Origin: Candidatus Dependentiae bacterium Noda2021
GTDB lineage: Bacteria > Babelota > Babeliae > Babelales > Vermiphilaceae
Assembly (NCBI GenBank): GCA_020886235.1
Contig: AP025250.1
Coordinates: 620,001-684,000 of the forward strand
Length of the DNA stretch: 64,000 bases
Direction: 5' to 3'
Part shown: one piece after another, positions 54,092-64,000 of the stretch
How the letters are laid out: each line of letters begins with the position of its first letter
Position numbering within the stretch: the first letter of the stretch is position 1
Notes under the pieces: generated by a model
Seen by the model: the letters and a program-made list of their open reading frames with translations, nothing else
Database searches by the model: none
Told to the model about the DNA's origin: nothing
Made by a program: the position numbers and the translations under genes

Positions 54092-55162
54092 TTAATTAAA
54101 ATCTAAATAAACTTGAGAGTTGTCATAGGGACTTTGAGCAAAATCAACCGGTATATGGCTTTGATAAGGATCGCAAAATCCGATATGTCTTTCTATCTCC
54201 ATATCAAAATGAGAATAATACTCTAAGTATACCTGGACATCAGTTGCTTGCTGAGTGGCAAGGCTAGTCTCATTAGTTTGAGATACTATTGCTTGTTCAG
54301 TATTACTATTATGTAATACATCTCTGCACAAAGCTGCATGCTGTGCTAACTCGGCACGAGTGTCAAACCTGTTATTACACGAAAAACAATCAAATATAGT
54401 CTCGTCTATATCACGCACATAACATTCTAATGCGCTGCCCTGATTTTTGTGAACATGCTTACACTGTGGACACATAAACTTTATGCGAGATAATTTGTGA
54501 CATAACGAAATATGATTGAGCGCTGGATACCAATTACCTAAAGGCTTTGCACAACACGATATTGCAGCTATTTTTCTATCCACTGTGTGCATTGCTTGCG
54601 TAGTAAAACCTTTTTCAACTGGTTCAGCGACTAATTGGCCGGAATTAACATCTTCAATATCTGTGCTATTTTTCAAAAACTTTTTCTTAAAGCACTTTTC
54701 AAAATGGGTTTGTAGACTTTTACTATATTGATTATTTTTGTTGCATAATGGACAAACAAACAATGGTAAATTATTATGATTGACCGCAATATGTTCATAC
54801 ATGTATGTGTTATTAGACGTGGCATAACCACATTCAGGACAGCTACACATACCTTTGTTTTTATGCCATTGTCGCACATGTAAGGTTAATGCTTGCCACG
54901 TCATTTTGGTTTGTGCACAACAGTGGTACAATTGATCTAATTTTTTATCATTTATCCATTTTTTCAATGCTAAACAACTTTCTTCTATATTTGCTTGATT
55001 AACAGTAAAGTCACCAGAAATAGTATGGTGCTCATGGTTCGTGTCAAACTGTTGGGGTGTATAAATAGAATTTGGTTGCAGAGTAAAAGATGTGTTATCA
55101 AATGCATGCAACGACAGCATTTTGCATAAACCAATAAATAAGAAGTATGATTTTCTTTCCAT
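54092..55162 (-). CDS. Exported C2H2 zinc-finger protein, copy 3
   Basis: The protein has 356 residues with a signal-peptide-like N-terminus (about 1-20, with LFIGLCKMLSLHA). It contains two three-finger modules: CCAQTKMTWQALTLHVRQWH, CPECGYATS...HIAVNH, CPLCNKNN...HFEKC; and CCAKPLGNWYPALNHISLCH, CPQCKHVH, CFSCNNRF...HAALC. This is the shortest and most regular family member and the best one from which to define the module. It lies next to lysS on the same strand, beyond the lysS terminator. Confidence 0.75.
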   Translation of the reverse strand: MERKSYFLFIGLCKMLSLHAFDNTSFTLQPNSIYTPQQFDTNHEHHTISGDFTVNQANIEESCLALKKWINDKKLDQLYHCCAQTKMTWQALTLHVRQWHKNKGMCSCPECGYATSNNTYMYEHIAVNHNNLPLFVCPLCNKNNQYSKSLQTHFEKCFKKKFLKNSTDIEDVNSGQLVAEPVEKGFTTQAMHTVDRKIAAISCCAKPLGNWYPALNHISLCHKLSRIKFMCPQCKHVHKNQGSALECYVRDIDETIFDCFSCNNRFDTRAELAQHAALCRDVLHNSNTEQAIVSQTNETSLATQQATDVQVYLEYYSHFDMEIERHIGFCDPYQSHIPVDFAQSPYDNSQVYLDFN

Positions 55163-55189
55163 GATGAAGCACTAAGTTGAGTAACAATA

Positions 55190-55220
55190 AAGGCTTAACT
55201 AAGAACTAATTAAGCCTTTT
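55190..55220 (-). terminator. Intrinsic terminator of lysS
   Basis: A 10-base-pair stem (AAAGGCTTAA at 55190-55199 with TTAAGCCTTT at 55211-55220) lies ten bases past the lysS stop. The inner bases can extend the pairing. The minus strand continues ATTGTT. Confidence 0.65.
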
Positions 55221-55229
55221 CAAAAATAT

Positions 55230-56747
55230 TTATACAATTTTTTTGAGAGTAGGAAATAATATTACATCTTTAATGGATGTACTGTTGGTCAGCAACATAA
55301 CAAGTCTATCAATACCGATACCTACCCCAACGGCAGGTGGCAGGCCATACTCCAACGCAGTGATAAATTCTGCATCATAATGCATTGCCTCTTGGTCTCC
55401 TGCAGCATGAGCTTTGGCTTGCTGCTTAAAACGCTCTGCTTGATCAAAGGGATCATTTAACTCATTAAAGGCATTGCTAATCTCCATACCCGCAATAAAT
55501 AACTCAAATCGAGCTGCAAAGCGCGGATCTTGTGCATCACGTTTTGCAAGAGGAGATACTTCTACCGGAAAGTGGGTAACAAAGGTTGGCTGTATTAATT
55601 TGTGTTCAACCAGCTCTTCAAAGAGTGCATACACTTTTTCACTCCATGATGCTTGTTTATTGGCACACACAATTTTGTGCTTTTTAAGGGTAGCATCGAT
55701 CGCATCTTCTGCTAAATCTGCATCGGTTAGATTACCATACTGGCGCACGGCATCAAATAATTTGATACGGGTGAACGGCTTATCAAAATCAAGCAAGGTA
55801 TCACCATAGGGCACTTGCGCGGTAATACCCACTTTGCGTGCAACGGTATGGAACATTTTTTCCACAAAATCCATTACCCACAAATAATTTTGATTTGCGG
55901 TATAAAATTCAAGCATGGTAAATTCTGGATTATGACGAGTTGATATACCTTCGTTTCTAAAATTACGATTAATTTCGTAGACACGTTCAATGCCACCTAC
56001 CAATAAACGCTTGAGGTACAATTCAGGCGCAATGCGTAAATAAAAATCACTACCGAGCGCATTGTGGTGTGTGATAAATGGTTTTGCTGCTGCACCGCCC
56101 GGAATCGGGTGAAGCATAGGTGTTTCAACTTCACGATAACCATGCTCATCTAAAAAATCTCGCATAGCTCGAATAACATCTGAACGTTTATAAAAGCGCT
56201 CTCTGCTTTCTGGTGAACTAATTAAATCTAAGTAGCGCTGACGATAAATAGTTTCAATATCCGTAAGGCCGTGGAATTTTTCTGGCAGTGGGTATAGACA
56301 TTTGCTCATCATCTGAAGGTGATCAACTTTAATAGTAATTTCACCCATTTTAGTTTTAAATGAGCGTCCTGAACACCAGACAATATCACCAATATCATAA
56401 AAGCGCTTAAATAGATCGTATTGCTCTGCACCAATGTCATCTTGGCGTAGGTAAATCTGAATGCGCCCTACACTATCTTGCAATACTGCAAAAGACGCTT
56501 TACCGTGATGACGCACTATGACCATGCGTCCAGAAATTTTGTACTCACGTGATTCTTGATCTTCTTTATATTCTTCAACAATTTGAGTGGTAGTTGTATT
56601 TATCTCTTTTGGTGCTGGCCACGGATCAATACCGAGTTGCTTTAATGCAGCAACCTTTTCAATACGAATCTGATGTTCTTGAGGAACATGCGACTCATGA
56701 AGTGTTTCAATCACGGGAACTGGTTGATTATCGTTTTTATTTTTCAT
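55230..56747 (-). CDS. lysS: Lysyl-tRNA synthetase, class II
   Basis: The protein has 505 residues from the ATG at 56747. An N-terminal OB fold binds the anticodon (YKISGRMVIVRHHGKASFAVLQD). The class II core has motif 1 around the FLDEHGYREVETPML helix, motif 2 FRNEGISTRHNPEFTMLEFY and motif 3 GVGIGIDRLVMLL. I chose 56747 because a longer frame from 56864 would run into sod and add a non-conserved leader; neither start has a strong ribosome-binding site. It lies downstream of sod. Confidence 0.95.
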   Translation of the reverse strand: MKNKNDNQPVPVIETLHESHVPQEHQIRIEKVAALKQLGIDPWPAPKEINTTTTQIVEEYKEDQESREYKISGRMVIVRHHGKASFAVLQDSVGRIQIYLRQDDIGAEQYDLFKRFYDIGDIVWCSGRSFKTKMGEITIKVDHLQMMSKCLYPLPEKFHGLTDIETIYRQRYLDLISSPESRERFYKRSDVIRAMRDFLDEHGYREVETPMLHPIPGGAAAKPFITHHNALGSDFYLRIAPELYLKRLLVGGIERVYEINRNFRNEGISTRHNPEFTMLEFYTANQNYLWVMDFVEKMFHTVARKVGITAQVPYGDTLLDFDKPFTRIKLFDAVRQYGNLTDADLAEDAIDATLKKHKIVCANKQASWSEKVYALFEELVEHKLIQPTFVTHFPVEVSPLAKRDAQDPRFAARFELFIAGMEISNAFNELNDPFDQAERFKQQAKAHAAGDQEAMHYDAEFITALEYGLPPAVGVGIGIDRLVMLLTNSTSIKDVILFPTLKKIV

Positions 56748-56823
56748 GTCATTGGCCAGTAAGTAAAAATGATTTACAACTATTATTTTAGGTATTAAGT
56801 GTACTTCAGCACGGCATTTTTTA

Positions 56824-57444
56824 CTAGCCGCATATTTCCTGAGCACGCTTATAATATTCCTCAACTTGAGACCAATTAATCACCTGCCAGAAGGCATTAA
56901 TATAATCAGGTCGTTTATTTTGATAATGTAAGTAATAGGCATGTTCCCAAACATCAAGCCCTAATATCGGAACTAAGTTAAGCATAACCGGGCAATCTTG
57001 ATTAGGAGTTGAAATAACTACGAGTTGTTGGTTGTTGTTCATACACAACCAAGCCCAGCCACTGCCAAATACTTTTTTAGCTGTTTCGTTAAAGAGCTCT
57101 TGAAACTTTGAAAAGCTCCCAAAGGTCTCTACAATAGCGTCAAGAAGCTGACCTTTTGGCAATTGACCATTATTCTTTTTTAATATTTGCCAGAAAAAGG
57201 TGTGGTTATAATGGCCACCGCCGTTGTTACGCACTTTTTCACGTATCGGTTCGGGCAATGTTTTAATATCAACTAATAATTCTTCCAAACTATGCTCTTG
57301 CAGTTTTGGATAATCTTTTAATGCAGCATTTAATTCATCAACATATTTTTGATGATGTTTATCATGATGCAATTGCATCGTTTGCGCATCAATGTATGGC
57401 TCTAAAGAATCGTAGGCATAAGGAAGTGGTGCCAGTTTAAACAT
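56824..57444 (-). CDS. sodA: Superoxide dismutase (Mn/Fe family)
   Basis: The protein has 206 residues from the ATG at 57444, six bases after AGGAG; an upstream TTG is rejected. The family pattern is complete: LPYAYDSLEPYIDAQTMQLHHDKHH with the first metal His, NNGGGHYNHTFFW with the second, and DVWEHAYYLHYQNKRPDYI with the Asp and last His. The GGGHYNH context resembles manganese or cambialistic enzymes more than iron ones, but the metal cannot be fixed from sequence. It may protect the cell against host oxidative burst. Confidence 0.94.
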   Translation of the reverse strand: MFKLAPLPYAYDSLEPYIDAQTMQLHHDKHHQKYVDELNAALKDYPKLQEHSLEELLVDIKTLPEPIREKVRNNGGGHYNHTFFWQILKKNNGQLPKGQLLDAIVETFGSFSKFQELFNETAKKVFGSGWAWLCMNNNQQLVVISTPNQDCPVMLNLVPILGLDVWEHAYYLHYQNKRPDYINAFWQVINWSQVEEYYKRAQEICG

Positions 57445-57766
57445 TATCAACTCCTACACTCGTATGAGGTCTTGTAACATAAATTATCTCATCAGGATAA
57501 CACATTTGTAATTGCTCGCGAGCAGCTTTTTCTTTATAAAAAGGATACGCTTGCCACAAGGTAATCTCTTTTTTGAACAGTGCAATTTCGTGCTGAATAA
57601 TATCAATCTCATCAACAAGCATTTTTGACTCAGCTGCAATAATCTGTTGTGCACGAAATCCATATGCACCGTTAATATACACGCCGGCCATTGCACAGAG
57701 CTCTACACCTGCAATAATCCACAACCCATATTTTTTGTTAGTGTTACGACGTCGAACCGTGCGCAT
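57437..57766 (-). CDS. FtsB/DivIC-like cell-division protein
   Basis: The protein has 109 residues from the ATG at 57766. It has one membrane helix (about 15-33, LWIIAGVELCAMAGVYI), a coiled coil (about 40-75) and the family's C-terminal motif FYKEKAAREQLQMCYPDEIIYV. Such proteins form a complex with FtsL and FtsQ/DivIB at the septum. The start lies within the restored 3' end of rapZ, and its end overlaps the start of sod by eight bases, so the three are probably one transcript. A GTG at 57784 is an alternative start. Confidence 0.75.
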   Translation of the reverse strand: MRTVRRRNTNKKYGLWIIAGVELCAMAGVYINGAYGFRAQQIIAAESKMLVDEIDIIQHEIALFKKEITLWQAYPFYKEKAAREQLQMCYPDEIIYVTRPHTSVGVDNV

Positions 57767-58633
57767 TGTCTCTTTCAATATCACGATGTTTGATCATGAA
57801 TTTTACCGAAGGACAGTTCATACGTGCAATTTTTTCTACTAATGCAACCGAGCGATGCCTGCCCCCGTGCAGCCAATAGCTATGTTTAAAAAGCAACGCC
57901 CTTCTTGATATGATTTTTCTACAGAATACCGTAAAAAATCAATACATTTGTCTAAATACTCAAGTACAACCGGTTGAGCAAATAAATAGTTTTGTATCAC
58001 TGATTCTGTTCCGGCGCATTTTTTTAATTCAGGAATAAAGTACGGATTGGGCAATGCACGAACATCAAATACAAAATTACTTTCAGCAGGTACACCGTAC
58101 TTAAAACCAAATGATATTAATGAAACAATCATTATCCGTCTATCAGATCCAAAAGAATCTTTGGTAAGATTACGTAACTGATGTACGGTAAATTGAGAGG
58201 TATCAAGAATAGTATCTGCATAATCCACCAGCGGCTTTAACAACACCTGCTCTTTATCTAACGCTTCATCTAAATTAATATCCAGGGCTAATGGGTGGTT
58301 GCGTCGCGTTTCGCTAAACCTTTTTTGCAATATTTGCTTATTACATATTAAAAATAAAATATGAACATCAATACCGCGCTCAGGCCCATCATGCTTAAGT
58401 GCGTTGACCAGTTGCATAAGATCTGTACCATTACGCACATCAAGACCTAATGCAAAATTAGAATTCTCATGTATACGCTTTTTTAGAGCATCAAAAAAAG
58501 AATCTACTAATACAATGGGTAAGTTATCACTACAAAAAAAACCAATATCTTCAAGCGCGTGAAGCACGGTGGTTTTGCCAGCACCAGAATAACCGCTGAC
58601 GATCAGAACAAAGGGTTTGGTATGTGGTTGCAT
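57744..58633 (-). CDS. rapZ: RapZ-family nucleotide-binding protein, frameshifted near the end
   Basis: In E. coli RapZ is an RNase adaptor controlling glucosamine-6-phosphate synthesis. The open frame (57839-58633) has Walker A GYSGAGKT, FCSDNLP, RFSETRRNHPL, SFGFKYGVP and FDVRALPNPYF. It ends abruptly after IAIGCTG. The other frame continues exactly as the family does: GRHRSVALVEKIA, then VKFMIKHRDIE, stopping at 57744. One extra G in the G5 run (forward C5, 57862-57866) joins them and gives 296 residues. As read, the conserved C-terminal RNA-binding motif would be lost. Confidence 0.9.
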
Positions 58634-58756
58634 GCTACTCCTGAGTGGAGCACTCTATCTGTTTAATTTAGATAGAATCTTCACTTTTAAATTTAGCTCG
58701 CATTATATTTTCTGTACATTACTTTACTGTTTTTTTTTCATTCATGGGAGTATTTT

Positions 58757-60223
58757 ATGAAAATACCTACGATTAGCATGCGCCGTTTCATACTCACGTT
58801 TTTCTCGTTGGGTATTTTTGTATTACACGCAGATACCGCACCGGTTAAAGATGCGCCGTTTGATGAAATGGTATACAACTGGACGCGCAGTTATGCAGAG
58901 GTATTGCAACTGGTTAATCAAAAACATTATAAAGTTGCCAATGCCGAGCAATGCTTTATTAAATCAATAAATGAATTTGCAAACAATATTGATCCTCACT
59001 CAAACTTTTTAGATCCTAAAACCTATAAAGCCATGCTTGAATCAACCAGTGGCGAATTTTTTGGCATTGGCATTGTCATCGACAACAGTCGTGGTACTAA
59101 AGACAAATTTTTACTCGTTGTAGAAGTAATTCCAGACGGTCCTGCTGATAAAGCGGGCATAAAGCAGTATGACAAAATTATAGAAATCAATGGATTGAGT
59201 CTTGAAGGTATGTCTACTGATGAGGCCACCTCAAAATTAAAAGGTCCCCGCAATACCAAAGTAACCGTCAAAGTGCTACGTGAAGGTCAGCAAGATCTAC
59301 TCACGTTTGATATCACTCGTGATGTGATAAAAGAACCAAACTCACTCTCATTTCATATCCCTAATTATGATATGTATTATCTTTCACTCAGTATGTTTAG
59401 TGACAGTTCAGCCCGCCAACTGGAAAACTTACTCCGTAAATCACAAGAAAAAAAATATAAAGGACTCATTTTAGATTTGCGCAACAACTCAGGTGGTCTA
59501 TTAACGTCTGTGGTTGATATTGCCGGTCTCTTTTTACAAAAAGGCAGCTTAGTAGTAACTACAAAAAATAAAGAAGGAAAAGAAACTGAGCGTTATGTTA
59601 CCAAGCGCAACCCCGTTGCTCCAAAAGATATTCCTATCTTTATTTTAATTAATAATTTTACCGCATCGGCAGCAGAAATTCTTGCCGGTTGTTTAAAAAT
59701 ACATGCCGAATCATCTGAACAAAAAAATAATCAACTCGTCTTTGTGGTAGGTACCAACAGCTTTGGTAAAGGCTCAGTGCAAGAAGTTATTCCGCTCAGC
59801 AATAATTGTGCCTTGAAACTTACTACATCACTATATTTCTTGCCGCAAGATATTTCTATTCAAGGAACCGGTATTGTACCTGACTTTGTTATTGAACGGC
59901 GCACTCCGCCCAACGAGCAACAAGTATGGTTCACTAAAAATTATGGAAGCGAACAAGCGTTGACTAATTATATTAAAATAAATCCTGAACCGACCAAAGA
60001 TACCACACCGCAAACACCGCTAAAAGAAAAAAGTTGGGTAGAACGCACCAAAGCTATTTTAGAGCAAGATAATCAACTGCGTGAAACTATAACCTTAATC
60101 AATATTCTTGATATGCTCAAAACACTCAATCCAAGTGCTCTTTCAACACGCAAACACGCTATAGAAAAACTCCAATCTATTTTTGTCACGGGTACTATAC
60201 CCTTAGTTGAGGTTAAACAATGA
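58757..60223 (+). CDS. C-terminal processing peptidase (S41 family, Prc/CtpA-like)
   Basis: This is a periplasmic serine protease that trims or degrades envelope proteins. The 488 residues contain a signal peptide (about 1-25), an N-terminal helical part (DPHSNFLDPKTY), a PDZ domain (about 90-180, FFGIGIVID and GPADKAGIKQYDKIIEING) and a catalytic core with S304 (FTASAAE) and K338 (FGKGSVQEV). The stop overlaps the start of the next gene by four bases. Many exported proteins are encoded nearby and are possible substrates. Confidence 0.93.
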   Translation: MKIPTISMRRFILTFFSLGIFVLHADTAPVKDAPFDEMVYNWTRSYAEVLQLVNQKHYKVANAEQCFIKSINEFANNIDPHSNFLDPKTYKAMLESTSGEFFGIGIVIDNSRGTKDKFLLVVEVIPDGPADKAGIKQYDKIIEINGLSLEGMSTDEATSKLKGPRNTKVTVKVLREGQQDLLTFDITRDVIKEPNSLSFHIPNYDMYYLSLSMFSDSSARQLENLLRKSQEKKYKGLILDLRNNSGGLLTSVVDIAGLFLQKGSLVVTTKNKEGKETERYVTKRNPVAPKDIPIFILINNFTASAAEILAGCLKIHAESSEQKNNQLVFVVGTNSFGKGSVQEVIPLSNNCALKLTTSLYFLPQDISIQGTGIVPDFVIERRTPPNEQQVWFTKNYGSEQALTNYIKINPEPTKDTTPQTPLKEKSWVERTKAILEQDNQLRETITLINILDMLKTLNPSALSTRKHAIEKLQSIFVTGTIPLVEVKQ

Positions 60224-61500
60224 ATAAACCAGGACCAGCACATCAAGTTTTTTGGTATGCTCAACAACCTGAGGCTGAACAATTACGTTCAGCCATAACG
60301 GCTGACGTTGTTATTGTAGGAGGTGGCATGGCGGGTATGTCTGCTGCCTACCGCTTTGCTCAAGAGGGCAAGCACGTTGTTTTGCTTGAGCAATATTATT
60401 GCGGTGGCGGAGCTACGGGTAAGAGCTCAGGATTCATTACTGCAGACTCTGAAGTGAATTTAACACACATGATTGATTTGTATGGCAAAACAGGAGCTCA
60501 TCGCATCTGGGAATTAGGCAACTCGGGCACTGAGCTGATACGAACTATTGTTAAAGAACACGGTCTTGAATGTGAGTATCAAGAACAAGACACAAGCGTA
60601 CTTGCAAATAGCGCAGCAGGATTTAAAGAAATATCACAAGAACACGCAAGTCGATTAGAAATGGGGTATGAAAGTAATCTGTATACCAAACAACAGTTGC
60701 ATGCCGTCGTAGGCACCGATCAATACTATGGTGCATTGCGTTATGGGCCAACCTTTGGCATTAATGCATTTGCCTACTGCCAAGCGTTAAAACAGGTATT
60801 AAAAAAAATGGGTGTTCTGGTCTACGAAGAAACACCCGCGCTAACCATTGAACCCCGACGCGTAAACACAACGCATGGTTCTGTTGCCGCTGAGCATGTG
60901 ATCGTATGCACTGATCAATACGCACCAAAAATAAATGTGCTCAAGGATGATGTATTTCATGCTCAGACATTTTTAACCATGTCAGCACCATTAACTCCTG
61001 AACAAATTGCACAGATTTATCCGGCCGGTCGCGTAATGGCCTGGGATACTGATATGATCTATACCTATTTTAGATCCACACCCCAAAATAGAATTCTTCT
61101 TGGTGGTGCTAACTTGTTATATACCTACGACACGAAAGAAAAATTTCATGCCCCAAGTATGTTAAAAAAATTTCAAAACTATTGGCATAGCAAATTTCCT
61201 CATATTCCGTTGCAAATTGAGTACATGTGGCCAGGATTGATTGGGATTAGTAAAGACATGATACCTCTTGCCGGTCATGACAAAAACCACAAGTCTATTT
61301 ATTACATAAGTGCCTGCTCAGGGTTACCGTGGGCTGCCGCCATTGGTAATTATTGCGTTGAGCATATTGTGCACGGCCGCAGAGATTTTGATACCTATTT
61401 TAATCCGTATCGCTCGTATATTATGCGTCCTTGGATGCAAGCACTTTTAGGCAAGCGTCTTACTTTTGCTATCAATAATGCATTTACGCTGTTACGTTAA
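60220..61500 (+). CDS. FAD-dependent oxidoreductase, DAO family
   Basis: The protein has 426 residues. The dinucleotide-binding motif V-V-I-V-G-G-G-M-A-G-M (30-40) and the family follow-up GATGKSSGFITADSEV lie at the N-terminus; the C-terminal MWPGLIGISKDMIPLAG and ISACSGLPWAAAIGNY also match glycine-oxidase/PuuB-type amine oxidases. The substrate cannot be told; an amine or amino acid is likely. It has no signal peptide, so it is cytoplasmic although coupled to a periplasmic protease by an ATGA overlap. A strong hairpin follows. Confidence 0.88.
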   Translation: MNKPGPAHQVFWYAQQPEAEQLRSAITADVVIVGGGMAGMSAAYRFAQEGKHVVLLEQYYCGGGATGKSSGFITADSEVNLTHMIDLYGKTGAHRIWELGNSGTELIRTIVKEHGLECEYQEQDTSVLANSAAGFKEISQEHASRLEMGYESNLYTKQQLHAVVGTDQYYGALRYGPTFGINAFAYCQALKQVLKKMGVLVYEETPALTIEPRRVNTTHGSVAAEHVIVCTDQYAPKINVLKDDVFHAQTFLTMSAPLTPEQIAQIYPAGRVMAWDTDMIYTYFRSTPQNRILLGGANLLYTYDTKEKFHAPSMLKKFQNYWHSKFPHIPLQIEYMWPGLIGISKDMIPLAGHDKNHKSIYYISACSGLPWAAAIGNYCVEHIVHGRRDFDTYFNPYRSYIMRPWMQALLGKRLTFAINNAFTLLR

Positions 61501-61505
61501 AAAAA

Positions 61506-61537
61506 TCAGCACGCTTGTTTTATTTCAAGCGTGCTGA
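61506..61537. terminator. Terminator between convergent genes
   Basis: A 12-base-pair perfect stem (TCAGCACGCTTG at 61506-61517 with CAAGCGTGCTGA at 61526-61537) encloses an 8-base loop. On the minus strand seven T follow, so it mainly serves the collagen-like operon. Confidence 0.85.
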
Positions 61538-61553
61538 CATCCAAAAACAATTA

Positions 61554-62453
61554 TTAATCAAGTCGACGAACAAAAATAGAAACAGTCGATATTGGTCTAC
61601 TGTCATCAGGCACTGCTAAAACAAGAGAAGCTCCAGTTGATGCGCCATAACTGCTGCTAAATAAACTTAATGTAGAGCCACCATCAAGTGCCAAAATTAC
61701 TGTGCCACTTACTTGACGTGAAATGATCCCCGTTGAACCTGAGCCATATCCCGCGCCCAAGTTTTTATTTAAACTAGCAAAAGACGAAGCAAGCTGAATC
61801 TGAACAGAATTTACCGTGGTCGTACTTGAAACAGATAGCCCATTAGAAACAATGTAGGATATCTCGTAGACCCCTGTTTGCGCAAAGGTAATAGTTCCGA
61901 GTAAATTGCTTATACCGCCTTCCTCAACAGTTGTTTGTGTCAAGGGAAGTTGAGCACTATAGGCTGCCGTTACATCAGTTTCATTAAAATAAAACGCAAA
62001 TGCTTGAGTTAAAAGATTTGCCCCGGTGTTACCGGTAATCGATGGGCCTCGTGCTCCGGTAGAACCTGTAAATCCCGTAAATCCGTTAGGACCAGTGTTT
62101 CCCGTATTACCATTTATGGTTGCACCTTGAGCACCTGCAGCTCCTTGGTTACCCGTAGAACCCGTAGGGCCTCCATCACCGGTAGTACCCGTTGCCCCGG
62201 TTGTTCCTTGTGCATCGCTTTGTAAACCTTGATTACCAGTCAGACCGGTAGGTCCGGTTAAGCCCGGATCATTTTGCGTACACGGTATAGTATTACATAA
62301 GGCACCTGCGACACTCAGAACGTTAACTTTAACATTGCCTTTAACGATGAGTGAGTTAATTATTTTATTGTTACAATTTTTTGCCTGAGCAACAGCGGCA
62401 CATAATACCACTGTGCAAAACAATATAATAAGACTTTGCTTTTTCATCTTCAC
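61554..62453 (-). CDS. Exported collagen-like protein 4
   Basis: The protein has 299 residues. A signal peptide (about 1-24) is followed by [21 protein letters not shown], a collagen-like region (about 63-150) of GxT triplets with a few interruptions (for example LQSDAQ), and a beta-rich head of about 150 residues. The head has motifs ([32 protein letters not shown]) shared with the partial protein at the window's right edge and reminiscent of C1q/BclA-type heads. It is last in an operon of at least three. Confidence 0.8.
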   Translation of the reverse strand: MKMKKQSLIILFCTVVLCAAVAQAKNCNNKIINSLIVKGNVKVNVLSVAGALCNTIPCTQNDPGLTGPTGLTGNQGLQSDAQGTTGATGTTGDGGPTGSTGNQGAAGAQGATINGNTGNTGPNGFTGFTGSTGARGPSITGNTGANLLTQAFAFYFNETDVTAAYSAQLPLTQTTVEEGGISNLLGTITFAQTGVYEISYIVSNGLSVSSTTTVNSVQIQLASSFASLNKNLGAGYGSGSTGIISRQVSGTVILALDGGSTLSLFSSSYGASTGASLVLAVPDDSRPISTVSIFVRRLD

Positions 62454-62461
62454 TCCATTTA

Positions 62462-63681
<1,220 letters not shown>

Positions 63682-63682
<1 letters not shown>

Positions 63683-64000
63683 TATTTATCCTGAACAATC
63701 AAAATTGATGCCGAAACACTACCACTATTAGAAACAAGGTTTACGGTTGTTGGAGTCGCAATATTAGGCGTTGTTTCATTGCGCAAGGTAATAATATCAC
63801 CCGCATTGAGCGGCACTAATGTTTGCCCATGTAGTTGTTGATTGGTGCTTATGAAATACCGAGACGCTTCAATGACTGTATCATTTTGATACAACGCAAA
63901 TTGACTTGCATTAGGACTGGTGATTACATAAGAAATTTCATAAATACCCGACGTTAGAATAGTCAATGCAGAACTGCCTGGTGTATATGCAATACCTGTT
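63682..64000 (-). CDS. C-terminal head of a further collagen-like protein (5' end outside window)
   Basis: The frame is open to the window edge, so only the last 105 or so residues are seen. They read [28 protein letters not shown], then [21 protein letters not shown], which matches the head domains of the two downstream collagen-like proteins ([29 protein letters not shown]). The Gly-X-Y stalk is presumably just outside the window. It is coupled to the next gene by a TAATG overlap. Confidence 0.7.

Overview
The window looks like the chromosome of a Gram-negative, AT-rich, host-dependent bacterium. It carries two ATP/ADP-translocase (NTT) genes of the kind used by energy parasites, a Tol system, and an unusually large set of proteins with signal peptides: roughly 28 of about 60 genes. 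Many of these are small paralogous families with no recognisable function, or carry eukaryote-type domains (ankyrin, C2H2 zinc finger, collagen-like Gly-X-Y, an F-box-like segment, a cytosolic phospholipase A2 domain). This mix fits best with Candidatus Dependentiae (TM6/Babeliae), parasites of amoebae and other protists. That placement is an inference from gene content, not a phylogeny; Chlamydiae or Rickettsiales-like bacteria are the alternatives.

Layout. 1-7 kb: a membrane-anchored NtrC-like regulator whose AAA+ domain is degenerate, a pair of small exported paralogues, a Xer recombinase overlapping a penicillin-binding protein 2 gene, and small exported proteins. 7-19 kb (mostly minus strand): rpsT, rpmB, an inositol-phosphatase gene with a frameshift, an exported GNAT protein, two F-box-like exported paralogues, ftsH, tolB-tolA-tolR-tolQ, cca, then a DUF4097-like protein and two small conserved proteins. 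19-26 kb: three exported ankyrin-like paralogues (one frameshifted), a FabD-like protein without its catalytic serine, and an ankyrin protein. 26-41 kb: GIY-YIG protein, tRNA-Ala, DsbD, hpf, a block rpsB / tRNA-Ser / SRP RNA / dnaX / der, two NTT transporters, lon, and two cysteine-rich exported proteins. 41-43 kb: cmk-recJ. 43-55 kb: an accessory island of exported proteins: a paralogue pair, an AAA+ protein with a signal peptide, a eukaryote-like cPLA2, three zinc-finger proteins and three collagen-like proteins. 55-61 kb: lysS, sod, a DivIC/FtsB-like gene, rapZ (frameshifted), a C-terminal processing protease and an FAD oxidoreductase. 61.5-64 kb: a second collagen-like operon running off the window.

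Three points stand out. (i) The 43-55 kb and 61-64 kb islands look like a surface/effector arsenal. The cPLA2 gene resembles animal cPLA2 over several separate motifs, and the zinc-finger proteins are built from a repeated three-finger module that starts with a CC doublet. (ii) Four genes (xer, suhB, an ankyrin-like gene, rapZ) each need exactly one extra base in a mononucleotide run (A9, G4, G4, G5) to give a family-length product. The same direction each time points to homopolymer under-calling in the assembly, or to slippage on these runs in the cell. (iii) Two pseudoenzymes occur: the NtrC-like AAA+ domain and the FabD-like protein.
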